64,000 nt of DNA from Paraburkholderia silvatlantica (lineage in GTDB: Bacteria > Pseudomonadota > Gammaproteobacteria > Burkholderiales > Burkholderiaceae), in the NCBI RefSeq assembly GCF_003096715.1, contig NZ_QEOL01000035.1, positions 1 to 64,000 of the forward strand, in the 5' to 3' direction. Position 1 is the stretch's first letter. Each line of letters opens with the position of its first letter. The position numbers and the translations under genes were made by a program. Shown in pieces: positions 36,777-45,496 of the stretch. The notes beneath the pieces were generated by a model, which saw nothing but the letters and a program-made list of their open reading frames with translations, had not been told where the DNA came from and ran no database searches.

Positions 36777-37997
36777 CTACACCACGTTGCCCAGTTGAAT
36801 GATGGGAAGATACATCGCGACGACAAGGCCGCCGACCAGCGCACCGAGCACCACAATCACGAGCGGTTCGCACAGGCTCGATACGAGCGCGATCTTTTCG
36901 TCGACCTGACGGTCGGCGAGCGAGGCAACGTCGAGCAACATCGCGTCGAGCGCGCCCGATTCTTCCGCGACGGCAACGGGCTGAACCACATCGGCCGGAA
37001 AGCATCCTGCCGCGCGCATGGCCGCGGCGAGCCGCTCGCCGTGCCGCAGGCGCTCGCTGATGCCCGCGCTCGCGCGATCGAAGAATGCGTTGCCGCTTGC
37101 ATGCGCGAGCGAATCGAAGGCGTCCGCGAGCGGCGTGCCGGCGGCGAGCAGCGTGCCGAGCGCTCGGCTCCAGCGGGCGGCGCACAGTGTGGTGAGCAGG
37201 GCGCCGCAAAGCGGGAGCTTCAGCAGCGTGCGTCCAAACGCGATGCGTGCGGCTTCCGAGCGGCGTAAGCCCGCTTGCAGGGCGAGCGTGCCGGTGGCTG
37301 CGGCTACGGCGGCCGGCACGCTCCAGCGCGCGGCGCCCGCGGAGAGCATCAGCACGAACTGCGTGGGCGCGGGCAGTGCGGCGCCGAAGCCGTCGAAGAT
37401 CTGCTTGAACGTGGGCACGACCCAGACCAGCAACGCGGCGGTAATGACAAACGCGAGCAGCAGCACCGCCATGGGGTAGGTGAGCGCGGCCCGCACTTTG
37501 GCGCGCTGCGCGGCGGCACGCTCGCGGTCGTCGGCGAGGCGCGCGAGTACGGCGGCGAGCGCACCCGAGGCTTCGCCAACGGCAACGAGCTGGCAATACA
37601 GCGCGTTGAAGCGCGCCGGATGTTGCGCGAGCGAGTCGGCAAAGCGCAGGCCTCCGGCGATGTCGCGCGCGAGCGCCGCGGCAATGCGCGGCATGCCGTT
37701 CGGCCCCGGCGAGAGGGCGAGCAGCTCGAGCGCGTTCGCAAGCGGCAGTCCCGCGCGCAGGAGGCTCGCGAGCTGACGTGTAAAGCGCGTGACGTCCGCG
37801 TGGCGCGCCTTGGGCGCGCCCGCGCTCGCTCTGCGCTCGATGGCGAGCACGGTGATGCGCTCGCGCTTGAGCGCGACGCGTACAGCCGCGGCGTCGAGCG
37901 CGATCAGCGTGCCACGCCTGGTCGCGCCCGATGCGTCGAGGCCGCGCCACGCGAAGCGCCACTCCGGTGGGCCGCGACGGCCGTGCGCGGCGCTCAT
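36777..37997 (-). CDS. pilC: Type IV pilus assembly platform protein PilC
   Basis: A 406-residue inner-membrane platform protein of the PilC/GspF family. Two T2SF domains (about residues 70-195 and 275-400) each carry the short family stretch (F.RQLASLLRAGLPL and LGTLLAAGTPLADAF), with three to four membrane segments. It couples the PilB motor to pilin extraction. The start overlaps the pilB stop by four bases, and pilD follows after 28 bases. Which pilus it serves cannot be decided because no major pilin gene lies nearby. Confidence 0.92.
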   Translation of the reverse strand: MSAAHGRRGPPEWRFAWRGLDASGATRRGTLIALDAAAVRVALKRERITVLAIERRASAGAPKARHADVTRFTRQLASLLRAGLPLANALELLALSPGPNGMPRIAAALARDIAGGLRFADSLAQHPARFNALYCQLVAVGEASGALAAVLARLADDRERAAAQRAKVRAALTYPMAVLLLAFVITAALLVWVVPTFKQIFDGFGAALPAPTQFVLMLSAGAARWSVPAAVAAATGTLALQAGLRRSEAARIAFGRTLLKLPLCGALLTTLCAARWSRALGTLLAAGTPLADAFDSLAHASGNAFFDRASAGISERLRHGERLAAAMRAAGCFPADVVQPVAVAEESGALDAMLLDVASLADRQVDEKIALVSSLCEPLVIVVLGALVGGLVVAMYLPIIQLGNVV

Positions 37998-39286
37998 GGT
38001 GCCTGCGTAGCGGCAAGCGCTTCGGCGAGGCTCGTGGTGCCGTCGCGCACGCGTGCGAGCGCCGCGTCGCGCAAGGTTGCCACGCCGCTTCTGCGTGCTT
38101 CGCGAGCGATTTCGTGCGCGCCGCGCCCTGTGACGATCAGCTCGCGTATGGCTTCCGAGATCGGCAACACCTCGTGAATTCCCACGCGACCTCGATAGCC
38201 GATGCCATGGCAAGCCTCGCAGCCGCGCGCGACATAAGGCTGCGTCATCTCACTGTCGCGGACGTTCTGCCCCGCCGCGACGAGCGCCGCCGGCGAAGCT
38301 TCGTCGCGGACGCGGCATAACGGACATAGCCGCCGCACAAGACGTTGCGCCGTGACGAGCCGCAGCGAGCCCGCCAGGTTGTACGGTTCGACGCCGATGT
38401 CGACGAGCCGTGCGCAGGCCGCGCTGGCGTCGTTCGTGTGCACGGTCGAGAGCACGAGATGGCCGGTCTGCGCGGCCCTGACGGCCACGCTGGCGGTTTC
38501 TTCGTCGCGAATTTCGCCGATCATGATGACGTCCGGGTCCTGGCGCAGCAGCGCACGCAGTGCTACTGCAAAGGTGAGCCCGGCCTTCTCGCGCACGTTG
38601 ACCTGATTGATGCCCGCGAGCTGGATTTCGGCGGGGTCTTCCACCGAGCAGAGATTGCGCGCCGTGATGTTGAGCCTTTGCAGGAAGCAGTAGAGCGAGA
38701 GCGTCTTGCCGCTGCCAGTGGGTCCCGTGACGAGGACAAGACCGTGCGGGGCGCCGATCGCTTCGGCTACCGCGTGCTGTTGGGCTTCATCGAGCCCGAG
38801 TTCGGCAAGCGACAGATCGGCGGGAAGCGCTTCGAGCCTGCGTAAGACGAGCTTTTCGCCGTGCAGCGTGGGCAGCGAATTCACGCGATAGTCATCGGCG
38901 GCGCGCGAGGCTGCCGATGACGCGAGCCGCAGCTTGCCGTCCTGCGGAATGCGCCGCTCGGCGATGTCCATGCGCGCGAGCACCTTGATGCGCGTGACGA
39001 ACGCATCGCGCAGATGCGCAGGCGGCCGCGCCATTTCATGCAGCACGCCGTCGATGCGCAGACGCACGCGCCAGCCGTGTTCCATCGGCTCGATGTGCAG
39101 ATCGGAGGCGTTGCGCCGTGCGGCTTCGCGCAACGTTTCGGAGAGCAGGCGAACGGCGGGTGCGTCGTCGGGCTGCGGTGGGGAGACAGGCGCAGGTGTA
39201 CGCGCCCTTTCTCCACCGCCCGTAGCGCCTTCGGCAGCCGCGGCTGCCGAAGGGCGCGCGCGATAAGGAATAGAAAGCATCGGCAT
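37994..39286 (-). CDS. pilB: Type IV pilus/type II secretion assembly ATPase (PilB/GspE family)
   Basis: A roughly 430-residue hexameric secretion ATPase. Walker A GPTGSGKT is at about residue 187, Walker B RQDPDVIMIGEIRDEETA follows, and a C-terminal zinc knuckle (CPLC...CEACHG) is present. It lacks most of the extra N-terminal T2SSE_N domain (full PilB is about 570 residues), so it resembles the short PulE/HofB form. Start chosen at ATG 39286 with GAGGCGG upstream; ATG 39280 is an alternative. Motor for pilus extension, overlapping pilC. Confidence 0.88.
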   Translation of the reverse strand: MPMLSIPYRARPSAAAAAEGATGGGERARTPAPVSPPQPDDAPAVRLLSETLREAARRNASDLHIEPMEHGWRVRLRIDGVLHEMARPPAHLRDAFVTRIKVLARMDIAERRIPQDGKLRLASSAASRAADDYRVNSLPTLHGEKLVLRRLEALPADLSLAELGLDEAQQHAVAEAIGAPHGLVLVTGPTGSGKTLSLYCFLQRLNITARNLCSVEDPAEIQLAGINQVNVREKAGLTFAVALRALLRQDPDVIMIGEIRDEETASVAVRAAQTGHLVLSTVHTNDASAACARLVDIGVEPYNLAGSLRLVTAQRLVRRLCPLCRVRDEASPAALVAAGQNVRDSEMTQPYVARGCEACHGIGYRGRVGIHEVLPISEAIRELIVTGRGAHEIAREARRSGVATLRDAALARVRDGTTSLAEALAATQAP

Positions 39287-39364
39287 GCCGGCGCGAAGCC
39301 GCCTCGAACAAATGACGCCTTCATCATGGCGCGCGGCGCACCGCGCCGCCACCTGGCCAAGCGG

Positions 39365-40684
39365 CTAACGTCCCGGCAGCAGCTTCTTCGCCTTTTGCAG
39401 CGTCCCCTGGCGCGGTTTGGCGCCGGGCTTGAAGAGCTTGACCGTGCGTACGGCCTGGTCGTCGCTGCGTAGCACTTCGAGCTTCACGTCGCCGATCTGC
39501 AGGCACACGTCGCCTTCGGGAATCTCTTCGAGCACTTCGAGGATCAGGCCGTTGAGCGTCTTGGGCCCATCCGTGGGCAGCTTGATATGAAGCCAGCGAT
39601 TGAGTTCGCGCAAAGGCATGCTGCCCGGCACGATACATTCGCCTTCGTCGTTCCAGCCGCCGCGTCCGGTGCCGCTGCGCGGCATCGACGTGGTGAATTC
39701 GCCGATCAGCTCCTCGATGATGTCTTCGGGCGTGACGAGCCCTTCCATCTCGCCGTACTCGTTCACGACAAGCGCGATGCGATGGCGGCTTTCCTGGAAG
39801 TACTGAAGTTGCTGGAACCCCGGCGTGCCCGTGGGCACGAAGTACGGCTCGGCGAGCAGTTCGCGCAGCGTCTCGCGCTCGAAATCCTGGTTGTGCAGCG
39901 CGGCCAGCGTCTTGCGCACATGCAGCACGCCAAGCACGCGGTCGATGTCGCCTTGATAGACGATCAGCTTGTTGTGATAGCAGGTCTCGAGCTGATGCAG
40001 GATGTCTTCGAGCGGAGCGTCGTAATCGAGCGCCTCGATGCGCCGGCGCGGAATCATCACGTCGTCGACGGTGATGTTCTCGAGATCGAACAGGTTGAGC
40101 AGGATGCTGCGGTGCTTGGTCGGCATGAAGCTGCCCGATTCGAGCACGATGGTGCGCAACTCCTCGGTGGAGAGCCGCTGGTCATGCGCCTTGCGCGTAT
40201 TGATGTGCAGGATGCGCAGGATGGTGTTCGCAAACATGTTGACGAACCAGATGATCGGCTTCGTCACACGCATGAGCGGCGCGATCAGGAGGCTCGCGGG
40301 CAGTGCGATTTTTTCCGGAAACGTTGCGCCCACAATCTTCGGCGTGATTTCCGCGAACACGATGATGAGAAACGCGACGATGCCCGTTGCGATCGACAGT
40401 ACGAGGTTATTGCGGCCGAAGGTATGGAGCGCGATCGAGGTCGTAAGGACCGGGATGATGGTGTTGAAGAGATTGTTGCCGATCAGGATTACCGAAAGCA
40501 GCAAGTCGGTGCGCGCGAGCAGCTTCTGGGTGGTCTTCGCGCCGAGCGTGCCGTGATTGGCGAGGTATTTGAGCCGATGGCGATTGAGCGCCATCATCGC
40601 CGTTTCGGAGATGGAGAAGAAGCTTGAGCAGATGAGCAGGACGAAGACGGCGCAAATCTGCGCCCATAAGGGAAGGTGGTCCAC
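39365..40684 (-). CDS. HlyC/CorC family CBS-domain membrane protein
   Basis: A 439-residue protein with an N-terminal DUF21 (CNNM) membrane domain of about four segments, a CBS-domain pair (roughly residues 190-320) and a C-terminal CorC_HlyC domain. Relatives are linked to magnesium or cobalt homeostasis. The reading frame opens at a TTG (40696), but the internal GTG at 40684 (M-DHLPLWAQICAVF) matches the family N-terminus better; neither has a good ribosome-binding site. It precedes pilB on the same strand with a 78-bp gap. Transport substrate uncertain. Confidence 0.85.
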   Translation of the reverse strand: MDHLPLWAQICAVFVLLICSSFFSISETAMMALNRHRLKYLANHGTLGAKTTQKLLARTDLLLSVILIGNNLFNTIIPVLTTSIALHTFGRNNLVLSIATGIVAFLIIVFAEITPKIVGATFPEKIALPASLLIAPLMRVTKPIIWFVNMFANTILRILHINTRKAHDQRLSTEELRTIVLESGSFMPTKHRSILLNLFDLENITVDDVMIPRRRIEALDYDAPLEDILHQLETCYHNKLIVYQGDIDRVLGVLHVRKTLAALHNQDFERETLRELLAEPYFVPTGTPGFQQLQYFQESRHRIALVVNEYGEMEGLVTPEDIIEELIGEFTTSMPRSGTGRGGWNDEGECIVPGSMPLRELNRWLHIKLPTDGPKTLNGLILEVLEEIPEGDVCLQIGDVKLEVLRSDDQAVRTVKLFKPGAKPRQGTLQKAKKLLPGR

Positions 40685-40841
40685 GCGTCGAGACAATGAG
40701 GGGGGCGGATGGGGAAACTATAACAGAGGGGTACCGCAGTTCCAGGGCCACTGGCCGAACGGACAAGGCCGCTGCCGGCTGCGCGAGGCGTGGTGCGCCG
40801 TGAGTTGCCCGGACAGGAAGCAGGTACGGGAGATACAGACG

Positions 40842-40875
40842 AAAAAAAACCGCGCAACGCATGCGCGGTTTTTTT
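40842..40875. terminator. Bidirectional terminator next to tRNA-Pro
   Basis: AACCGCGCA-ACGCA-TGCGCGGTT with an A-run before and a T-run after. On the minus strand it terminates the tRNA-Pro transcript. Confidence 0.88.
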
Positions 40876-40882
40876 CGAATTC

Positions 40883-40959
40883 TGGTCGGGGTGAGAGGAT
40901 TCGAACCTCCGGCCTCTACGTCCCGAACGTAGCGCTCTACCAGGCTAAGCTACACCCCG
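40883..40959 (-). tRNA. tRNA-Pro (anticodon CGG)
   Basis: A 77-base cloverleaf with CCA encoded. The acceptor arm CGGGGTG/CACCCCG shows the C1-G72 pair typical of bacterial tRNA-Pro. The D arm is GTAGCTTAGCCTGGTAGAGC, the anticodon stem-loop CTACG-TTCGGGA-CGTAG gives anticodon CGG, and the T arm contains GGTTCGAATCC. It decodes CCG, a frequent proline codon in this GC-rich genome. A strong terminator follows within a few bases. Confidence 0.97.
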
Positions 40960-40996
40960 AATTGACTGCTGGACTCCACAACCCGCTTTGTCTTTT

Positions 40997-41989
40997 TCAA
41001 GACTGACGCGTCGTCGAGTAAGAACATAATTCTAGCAGGCTATCTTTGTAAATGGAAGGGGGGAACGCTGAAATCGCATCGGCGGCGGCCTGGGCCTCGG
41101 TGCGCGCGCATTGCAGCGTGTGCTCGAGCGCTCCCGAGCGCGTGATCGCCGCGAAGATTTCGTCGAAGCGCGTCGTGCCGCCTTGCTCGATCGCTTCGCG
41201 TGCGAGCGCGGCTTCCGCCGCTGTGCCGTGTTCGATCAGCCAGATGAGCGGCAGCGTGGGCTTGCCTTCGCGCAGGTCGTCGCCGGCGTTCTTGCCCATC
41301 GATTCGGGCGTGCCCGTGTAGTCGAGCCAGTCGTCCATGATCTGGAATGCGGTGCCGATGCGCCTCCCGTACTCGGCCGCGGCTTCCTCGGTGCGTGCAT
41401 CCGCCCCCGAAAGCACCGCACCGAGTTGCGCCGCGGCTTCGAAAAGCTTGGCGGTCTTGTAGCGGATCACCCGCATGTAGCGGTCGGTGTCCACGTCGGC
41501 GTCGTGCATGTTCAGGAGCTGCAGGACTTCACCCTCGGAAATGATCGTCGTGGCGGCGGACAGGATTTCCATCACGCGCATCTTGCCGACGCCCACCATC
41601 ATCTCGAACGAGCGCGAATACAGGTAATCGCCCACCAGTACGCTGGCGGCGTTGCCGAAGAGGGCATTGGCTGTCTGGCGGCCGCGCCGCAGGTCCGATT
41701 CGTCGACGACGTCGTCGTGCAGGAGGGTCGCCGTGTGAATGAACTCGACGACCGCCGCGAGCACATGGCGCTGCGTGCCGTGGTCGCCAAGCGCGCCGGC
41801 CACCATCAGCAGGAGAGCCGGACGCAGCCGCTTGCCGCCCGCGCCGATGATGTACTCGGAGATCTGGTTGATCAGCATCACCTCGGACGCCAGGCTCTGC
41901 CGGATGACACGATTCACCTGCTCCATGTCACTGGCGATGGGGGCAAGCAGGGTCGCTGCGCTGGGGGATGGGGTGGCGGTGGACGACAT
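40997..41989 (-). CDS. ispB: Polyprenyl (octaprenyl) diphosphate synthase
   Basis: A 330-residue trans-prenyltransferase supplying the side chain of ubiquinone. The first aspartate-rich motif is D92-D93-x2-D96 (LLHDDVVDESDLRRG) and the second is D219-D220-x-x-D223 (MDDWLDYTG). The residues before the first motif are compatible with a long (C40) product. It diverges from rplU, an arrangement also seen in E. coli, and complements coq7 in ubiquinone synthesis. Confidence 0.93.
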   Translation of the reverse strand: MSSTATPSPSAATLLAPIASDMEQVNRVIRQSLASEVMLINQISEYIIGAGGKRLRPALLLMVAGALGDHGTQRHVLAAVVEFIHTATLLHDDVVDESDLRRGRQTANALFGNAASVLVGDYLYSRSFEMMVGVGKMRVMEILSAATTIISEGEVLQLLNMHDADVDTDRYMRVIRYKTAKLFEAAAQLGAVLSGADARTEEAAAEYGRRIGTAFQIMDDWLDYTGTPESMGKNAGDDLREGKPTLPLIWLIEHGTAAEAALAREAIEQGGTTRFDEIFAAITRSGALEHTLQCARTEAQAAADAISAFPPSIYKDSLLELCSYSTTRQS

Positions 41990-42198
41990 GATGGCAAATA
42001 GGGGTAGTGCCGCGGATTATAAGGCGAATCGACTGCATGCCGGACGCTCCGCTGCTGCCGTGCCGATGGTTCCCTCTATTTTCTCGCGGCCCGCACGGGC
42101 GCATGGATGCTGGCGCTATGCCGTGCGCATAGCCCTGGAGCCCGTCCGACAGGCTCCCTATCCCTCGCGCGCACCCGCGCAATGGTCTTGCACACCTT

Positions 42199-42227
42199 TT
42201 GACCGCGCAGCTAACTCTATGTATAAT
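42199..42227 (+). promoter_or_regulatory. Predicted strong sigma70 promoter of rplU-rpmA
   Basis: TTGACC (42199-42204), exactly 17 bases, then TATAAT (42222-42227). One of the best sigma70 promoters in the window, as expected for ribosomal protein genes. The transcript would start near 42234 with a roughly 48-base leader. Confidence 0.85.
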
Positions 42228-42281
42228 CTAAGGTTTCGGGCGCGCAGTGTGTCCCGAAATTATTGAAGAGTGAGGTTCTCA

Positions 42282-42593
42282 ATGTACGCGGTCATAAAAA
42301 CCGGCGGCAAGCAGTACAAGGTTGCCGTTGGCGAAAAACTTAAAGTAGAACAGATACCGGCTGACATTGACGCAGAAATCACGCTCGACCAGGTTCTCGC
42401 AGTGGGCGAAGGCGAATCGATTAAGTTCGGTACGCCGCTGGTGAGTGGGGCTTCCGTCAAGGCCACCGTTGTGTCGCAAGGTCGGCACGCCAAAGTGACC
42501 ATCTTCAAGATGCGTCGCCGGAAGCACTACCAGAAGCATGGCGGCCACCGCCAGAACTACACCGAACTGCGCATCGACGCGATCAACGCGTAA
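42282..42593 (+). CDS. rplU: 50S ribosomal protein L21
   Basis: A 103-residue L21 beginning MYAVIKTGGKQYKVAVGEKL and ending in the basic RRRKHYQKHGGHRQNYTELRI block that contacts 23S rRNA. Full length for the family. The start is set by the N-terminal signature, with GTGAGG upstream. First gene of the rplU-rpmA-obgE order conserved across bacteria. Confidence 0.98.
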   Translation: MYAVIKTGGKQYKVAVGEKLKVEQIPADIDAEITLDQVLAVGEGESIKFGTPLVSGASVKATVVSQGRHAKVTIFKMRRRKHYQKHGGHRQNYTELRIDAINA

Positions 42594-42619
42594 GCGCACG
42601 CAGGTAAAGGAGCAAACAA

Positions 42620-42883
42620 ATGGCACACAAAAAGGCAGGCGGGTCGTCACGTAACGGCCGCGACTCAGAGTCGAAACGACTTGGCGTGAAGGTGTACGGC
42701 GGCCAGGCCATCCTCGCCGGCGGCATCATCGTTCGCCAGCGCGGCACGCGCATGCACCCGGGCAACAACGTCGGCATCGGCAAGGACCACACGCTCTACG
42801 CGCTGGTCGACGGTCATGTCTCGTTCACGACCAAGGGCGCAGCCAACAAGCACACGGTCAACGTCGTCCCGGCAGCGGCCTGA
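42620..42883 (+). CDS. rpmA: 50S ribosomal protein L27
   Basis: An 87-residue L27. The N-terminus MAHKKAGGSSRNGRDSESKR reaches the peptidyl transferase centre and needs no cleavage of the kind seen in Firmicutes. AAAGGAG sits at good spacing. It lies 26 bases after rplU and is followed by a strong terminator, separating it from obgE. Confidence 0.98.
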   Translation: MAHKKAGGSSRNGRDSESKRLGVKVYGGQAILAGGIIVRQRGTRMHPGNNVGIGKDHTLYALVDGHVSFTTKGAANKHTVNVVPAAA

Positions 42884-42923
42884 GCTTTAGACCGCTCGAG
42901 AGCGGGCTACACGCGACGCAAGG

Positions 42924-42957
42924 AAAGGCCCCGCGAAGTTTGCGGGGCCTTTTTATT
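42924..42957 (+). terminator. Rho-independent terminator after rpmA
   Basis: An 11-bp perfect stem AAAGGCCCCGC/GCGGGGCCTTT with loop GAAGTTT and a trailing TTTTATTT. Confidence 0.9.
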
Positions 42958-43085
42958 TACCCGCAATCTTTCGGGGTCGTAACAGGCTTCGATTTGACTT
43001 CGCGGGCGTCGTTGGCCGTTCGGCCAGGTTGGCCAGTTTCGGCCATGGCGGGCAAAATATCGACATTCACGGGACGGAGTAACTC

Positions 43086-44189
43086 ATGAAGTTCATTGAC
43101 GAAGCGAAGATCGAAGTCATCGCCGGCGATGGGGGCGATGGCAGCGCGTCGATGCGACGCGAGAAGTTCGTCCCGTTCGGCGGGCCGGACGGCGGTGACG
43201 GCGGGCGCGGCGGCAGCGTCTACGCAGTCGGGGACCGCAACATCAACACCCTCATCGATTACCGCTACACGAAGAAGCATCAGGCGCGCAACGGCGAGAA
43301 TGGCCGCGGCTCCGACTGCTACGGCAAGGGCGGCGACGACATCACGCTGCGCATGCCGGTGGGCACGGTCATCACCGACCTGGAAACGGGCGAACTGATC
43401 GCCGACCTGACCGAGCACGAGCAGCAGGTGATGGTTGCGAAGGGCGGCGCGGGCGGCCTCGGCAACCTGCATTTCAAGTCGTCCACGAACCGCGCGCCGC
43501 GTCAGAAGACCGACGGCAAGCCCGGCGAGCGCCGCATGCTCAAGCTGGAGCTGAAGGTGCTGGCCGACGTCGGCCTGCTCGGCATGCCGAACGCGGGCAA
43601 GTCCACGTTCATCGCCTCAGTCTCGAACGCGAAGCCCAAGATTGCCGACTACCCGTTCACGACGCTTGCGCCGAATCTGGGCGTGGTGCGCGTGGGGCCG
43701 AGCAAGAGCTTCGTGATCGCCGATATTCCGGGCCTGATCGAAGGCGCCGCCGAAGGCGCGGGCCTCGGTCACCAGTTCCTGCGCCACCTGCAGCGCACGA
43801 ATTTGCTGCTGCATCTGGTCGACCTTGCACCCTTCGACGAAAGCGTCGATCCGGTTGCCGAGGCGAAGGCGATCGTCGGCGAGTTGCGCAAGTACGACGA
43901 GACGCTCTATGAAAAGCCGCGCTGGCTCGTGCTGAACAAGCTCGACATGGTGCCGGAGGAAGAGCGCGCCGGGCGCATTGCCGACTTTGTGAAGCGCTTC
44001 GAGTGGGACGGTCCCGTGTTCGAGATTTCCGCGCTCACAGGGCAGGGCTGCGAAAACCTGTGCTACGCGGTGTACGACTACGTTTCCGCGCACTCGGACG
44101 CGCGCCGTGCGGCCGAAGCCGAAGACCTCGCCTCCGACGTGCGCTTCCGCGAAGGGCAGGGCGGGAACGCGCAGCAGCCACAGGAGTAA
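43086..44189 (+). CDS. obgE: GTPase Obg/CgtA
   Basis: A 367-residue large-ribosomal-subunit assembly GTPase. The glycine-rich Obg fold fills residues 1-158 (GGDGGRGGSVYAVGD etc.), and the G domain starts with G1 GMPNAGKS at 166-173, then DIPGLIEGAAEGAGLG (G3) and NKLDM (G4). The C-terminus is short and acidic (RFREGQGGNAQQPQE) rather than the longer OCT domain of some species. GGAG precedes the ATG. It sits after rpmA but beyond a terminator, so it may use its own promoter. Confidence 0.97.
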   Translation: MKFIDEAKIEVIAGDGGDGSASMRREKFVPFGGPDGGDGGRGGSVYAVGDRNINTLIDYRYTKKHQARNGENGRGSDCYGKGGDDITLRMPVGTVITDLETGELIADLTEHEQQVMVAKGGAGGLGNLHFKSSTNRAPRQKTDGKPGERRMLKLELKVLADVGLLGMPNAGKSTFIASVSNAKPKIADYPFTTLAPNLGVVRVGPSKSFVIADIPGLIEGAAEGAGLGHQFLRHLQRTNLLLHLVDLAPFDESVDPVAEAKAIVGELRKYDETLYEKPRWLVLNKLDMVPEEERAGRIADFVKRFEWDGPVFEISALTGQGCENLCYAVYDYVSAHSDARRAAEAEDLASDVRFREGQGGNAQQPQE

Positions 44190-44274
44190 TTCGCCGCACC
44201 GGCCGGCACGCGAGCCGCGCAGGCCGCGCTAAGGAAACTTCACGCGTCATCAGTCATTTGGGAGACCGCGCAGC

Positions 44275-45393
44275 ATGCGTTCCGTCATCGCCGATTCGCG
44301 GCGTCTGGTAGTGAAAGTCGGTTCGAGCCTCGTCACCAACGACGGCCGCGGGCTCGATCATGCGGCAATCGGCCGCTGGGCCGCGCAAATTGCGGCGCTG
44401 CGTGCGCAGGGCAAGGAAGTCGTGCTCGTGAGTTCGGGCGCGATCGCCGAAGGCATGCAACGGCTCGGCTGGACGAAGCGGCCGCGCGAGATCGACGAGC
44501 TTCAGGCTGCCGCGGCTGTCGGGCAGATGGGGCTCGCGCAGGTCTACGAAAGCCGCTTTGCCGAGCATGACATCCGCACTGCGCAGATCCTGCTCACGCA
44601 CGCCGACCTGGCCGACCGCGAACGCTATCTCAACGCGCGCTCCACGTTGCTCACGCTGCTGCGCCTCGGCGTCGTGCCGATCATCAACGAGAACGACACC
44701 GTGGTCACCGACGAAATCAAGTTCGGCGACAACGACACGCTCGGCGCGCTCGTCGCGAACCTGATCGAAGGCGACGCGCTCATCATCCTCACCGACCAGA
44801 GCGGCCTTTATACGGCCGATCCGCGCAAGGACCCGAGCGCAACGCTTGTCCAGGAGGCGGACGCAGGCAAGCCGGAGCTCGAGGCAATGGCGGGCGGCGC
44901 CGGCTCGAGCATCGGTCGCGGCGGCATGCTCACCAAGATCCTCGCGGCCAAGCGCGCCGCGCATAGCGGCGCGAACACGGTGATCGCGAGCGGGCGTGAA
45001 GCGCAAGTGCTCGTGCGCCTCGCGGCGGGCGAGGCGATCGGCACGCAGCTCATCGCTCGCACGGCGCGCATGGCGGCGCGCAAGCAGTGGATGGCCGACC
45101 ACCTGCAGGTGCGCGGCCACGTCGTGATCGACGACGGCGCGGTGCAGAAGCTCACGGCGGACGGCAAGAGCCTGCTGCCGATCGGCGTGACCGGCGTGCA
45201 GGGCGCGTTCGCACGCGGTGAAGTCATCGCTTGCCTGAACGGCGCGGGTGTGGAAGTGGCGCGCGGGCTCACCAACTACAGCAGCGCGGAAACGAAGCTG
45301 ATCCAGCGCCATCCGAGCGGCGAGATCGAGGGCATCCTGGGCTATATGCTCGAGCCGGAACTGATCCACCGGGACAATCTCGTGCTGGTTTGA
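44275..45393 (+). CDS. proB: Glutamate 5-kinase
   Basis: A 372-residue enzyme for the first step of proline synthesis. The amino-acid kinase domain spans about residues 5-260 (VVKVGSSLVTNDGRG, VSSGAIAEGM, NENDTVVTDEI, TDQSGLYTADPR) and a PUA domain occupies the last 90 residues. The two-domain form matches E. coli ProB, which is feedback-inhibited by proline. It starts 85 bases after obgE and ends at a strong bidirectional terminator. Confidence 0.96.
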   Translation: MRSVIADSRRLVVKVGSSLVTNDGRGLDHAAIGRWAAQIAALRAQGKEVVLVSSGAIAEGMQRLGWTKRPREIDELQAAAAVGQMGLAQVYESRFAEHDIRTAQILLTHADLADRERYLNARSTLLTLLRLGVVPIINENDTVVTDEIKFGDNDTLGALVANLIEGDALIILTDQSGLYTADPRKDPSATLVQEADAGKPELEAMAGGAGSSIGRGGMLTKILAAKRAAHSGANTVIASGREAQVLVRLAAGEAIGTQLIARTARMAARKQWMADHLQVRGHVVIDDGAVQKLTADGKSLLPIGVTGVQGAFARGEVIACLNGAGVEVARGLTNYSSAETKLIQRHPSGEIEGILGYMLEPELIHRDNLVLV

Positions 45394-45427
45394 CGGCCGT
45401 TTCCAGCCAGCCGCGCTTCGCCAGAAG

Positions 45428-45467
45428 TTAAAAAGCCGCTGTGGCCTGTGGCCACAGCGGCTTTTTT
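45428..45467. terminator. Bidirectional terminator between proB and the CNP1-like gene
   Basis: A 16-bp perfect stem (AAAAGCCGCTGTGGCC/GGCCACAGCGGCTTTT) with a 3-base loop and T/A-runs on each side. It serves both convergent genes. Confidence 0.93.
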
Positions 45468-45496
45468 CATGCCCACCCCAGCACGACTGGCACGGC

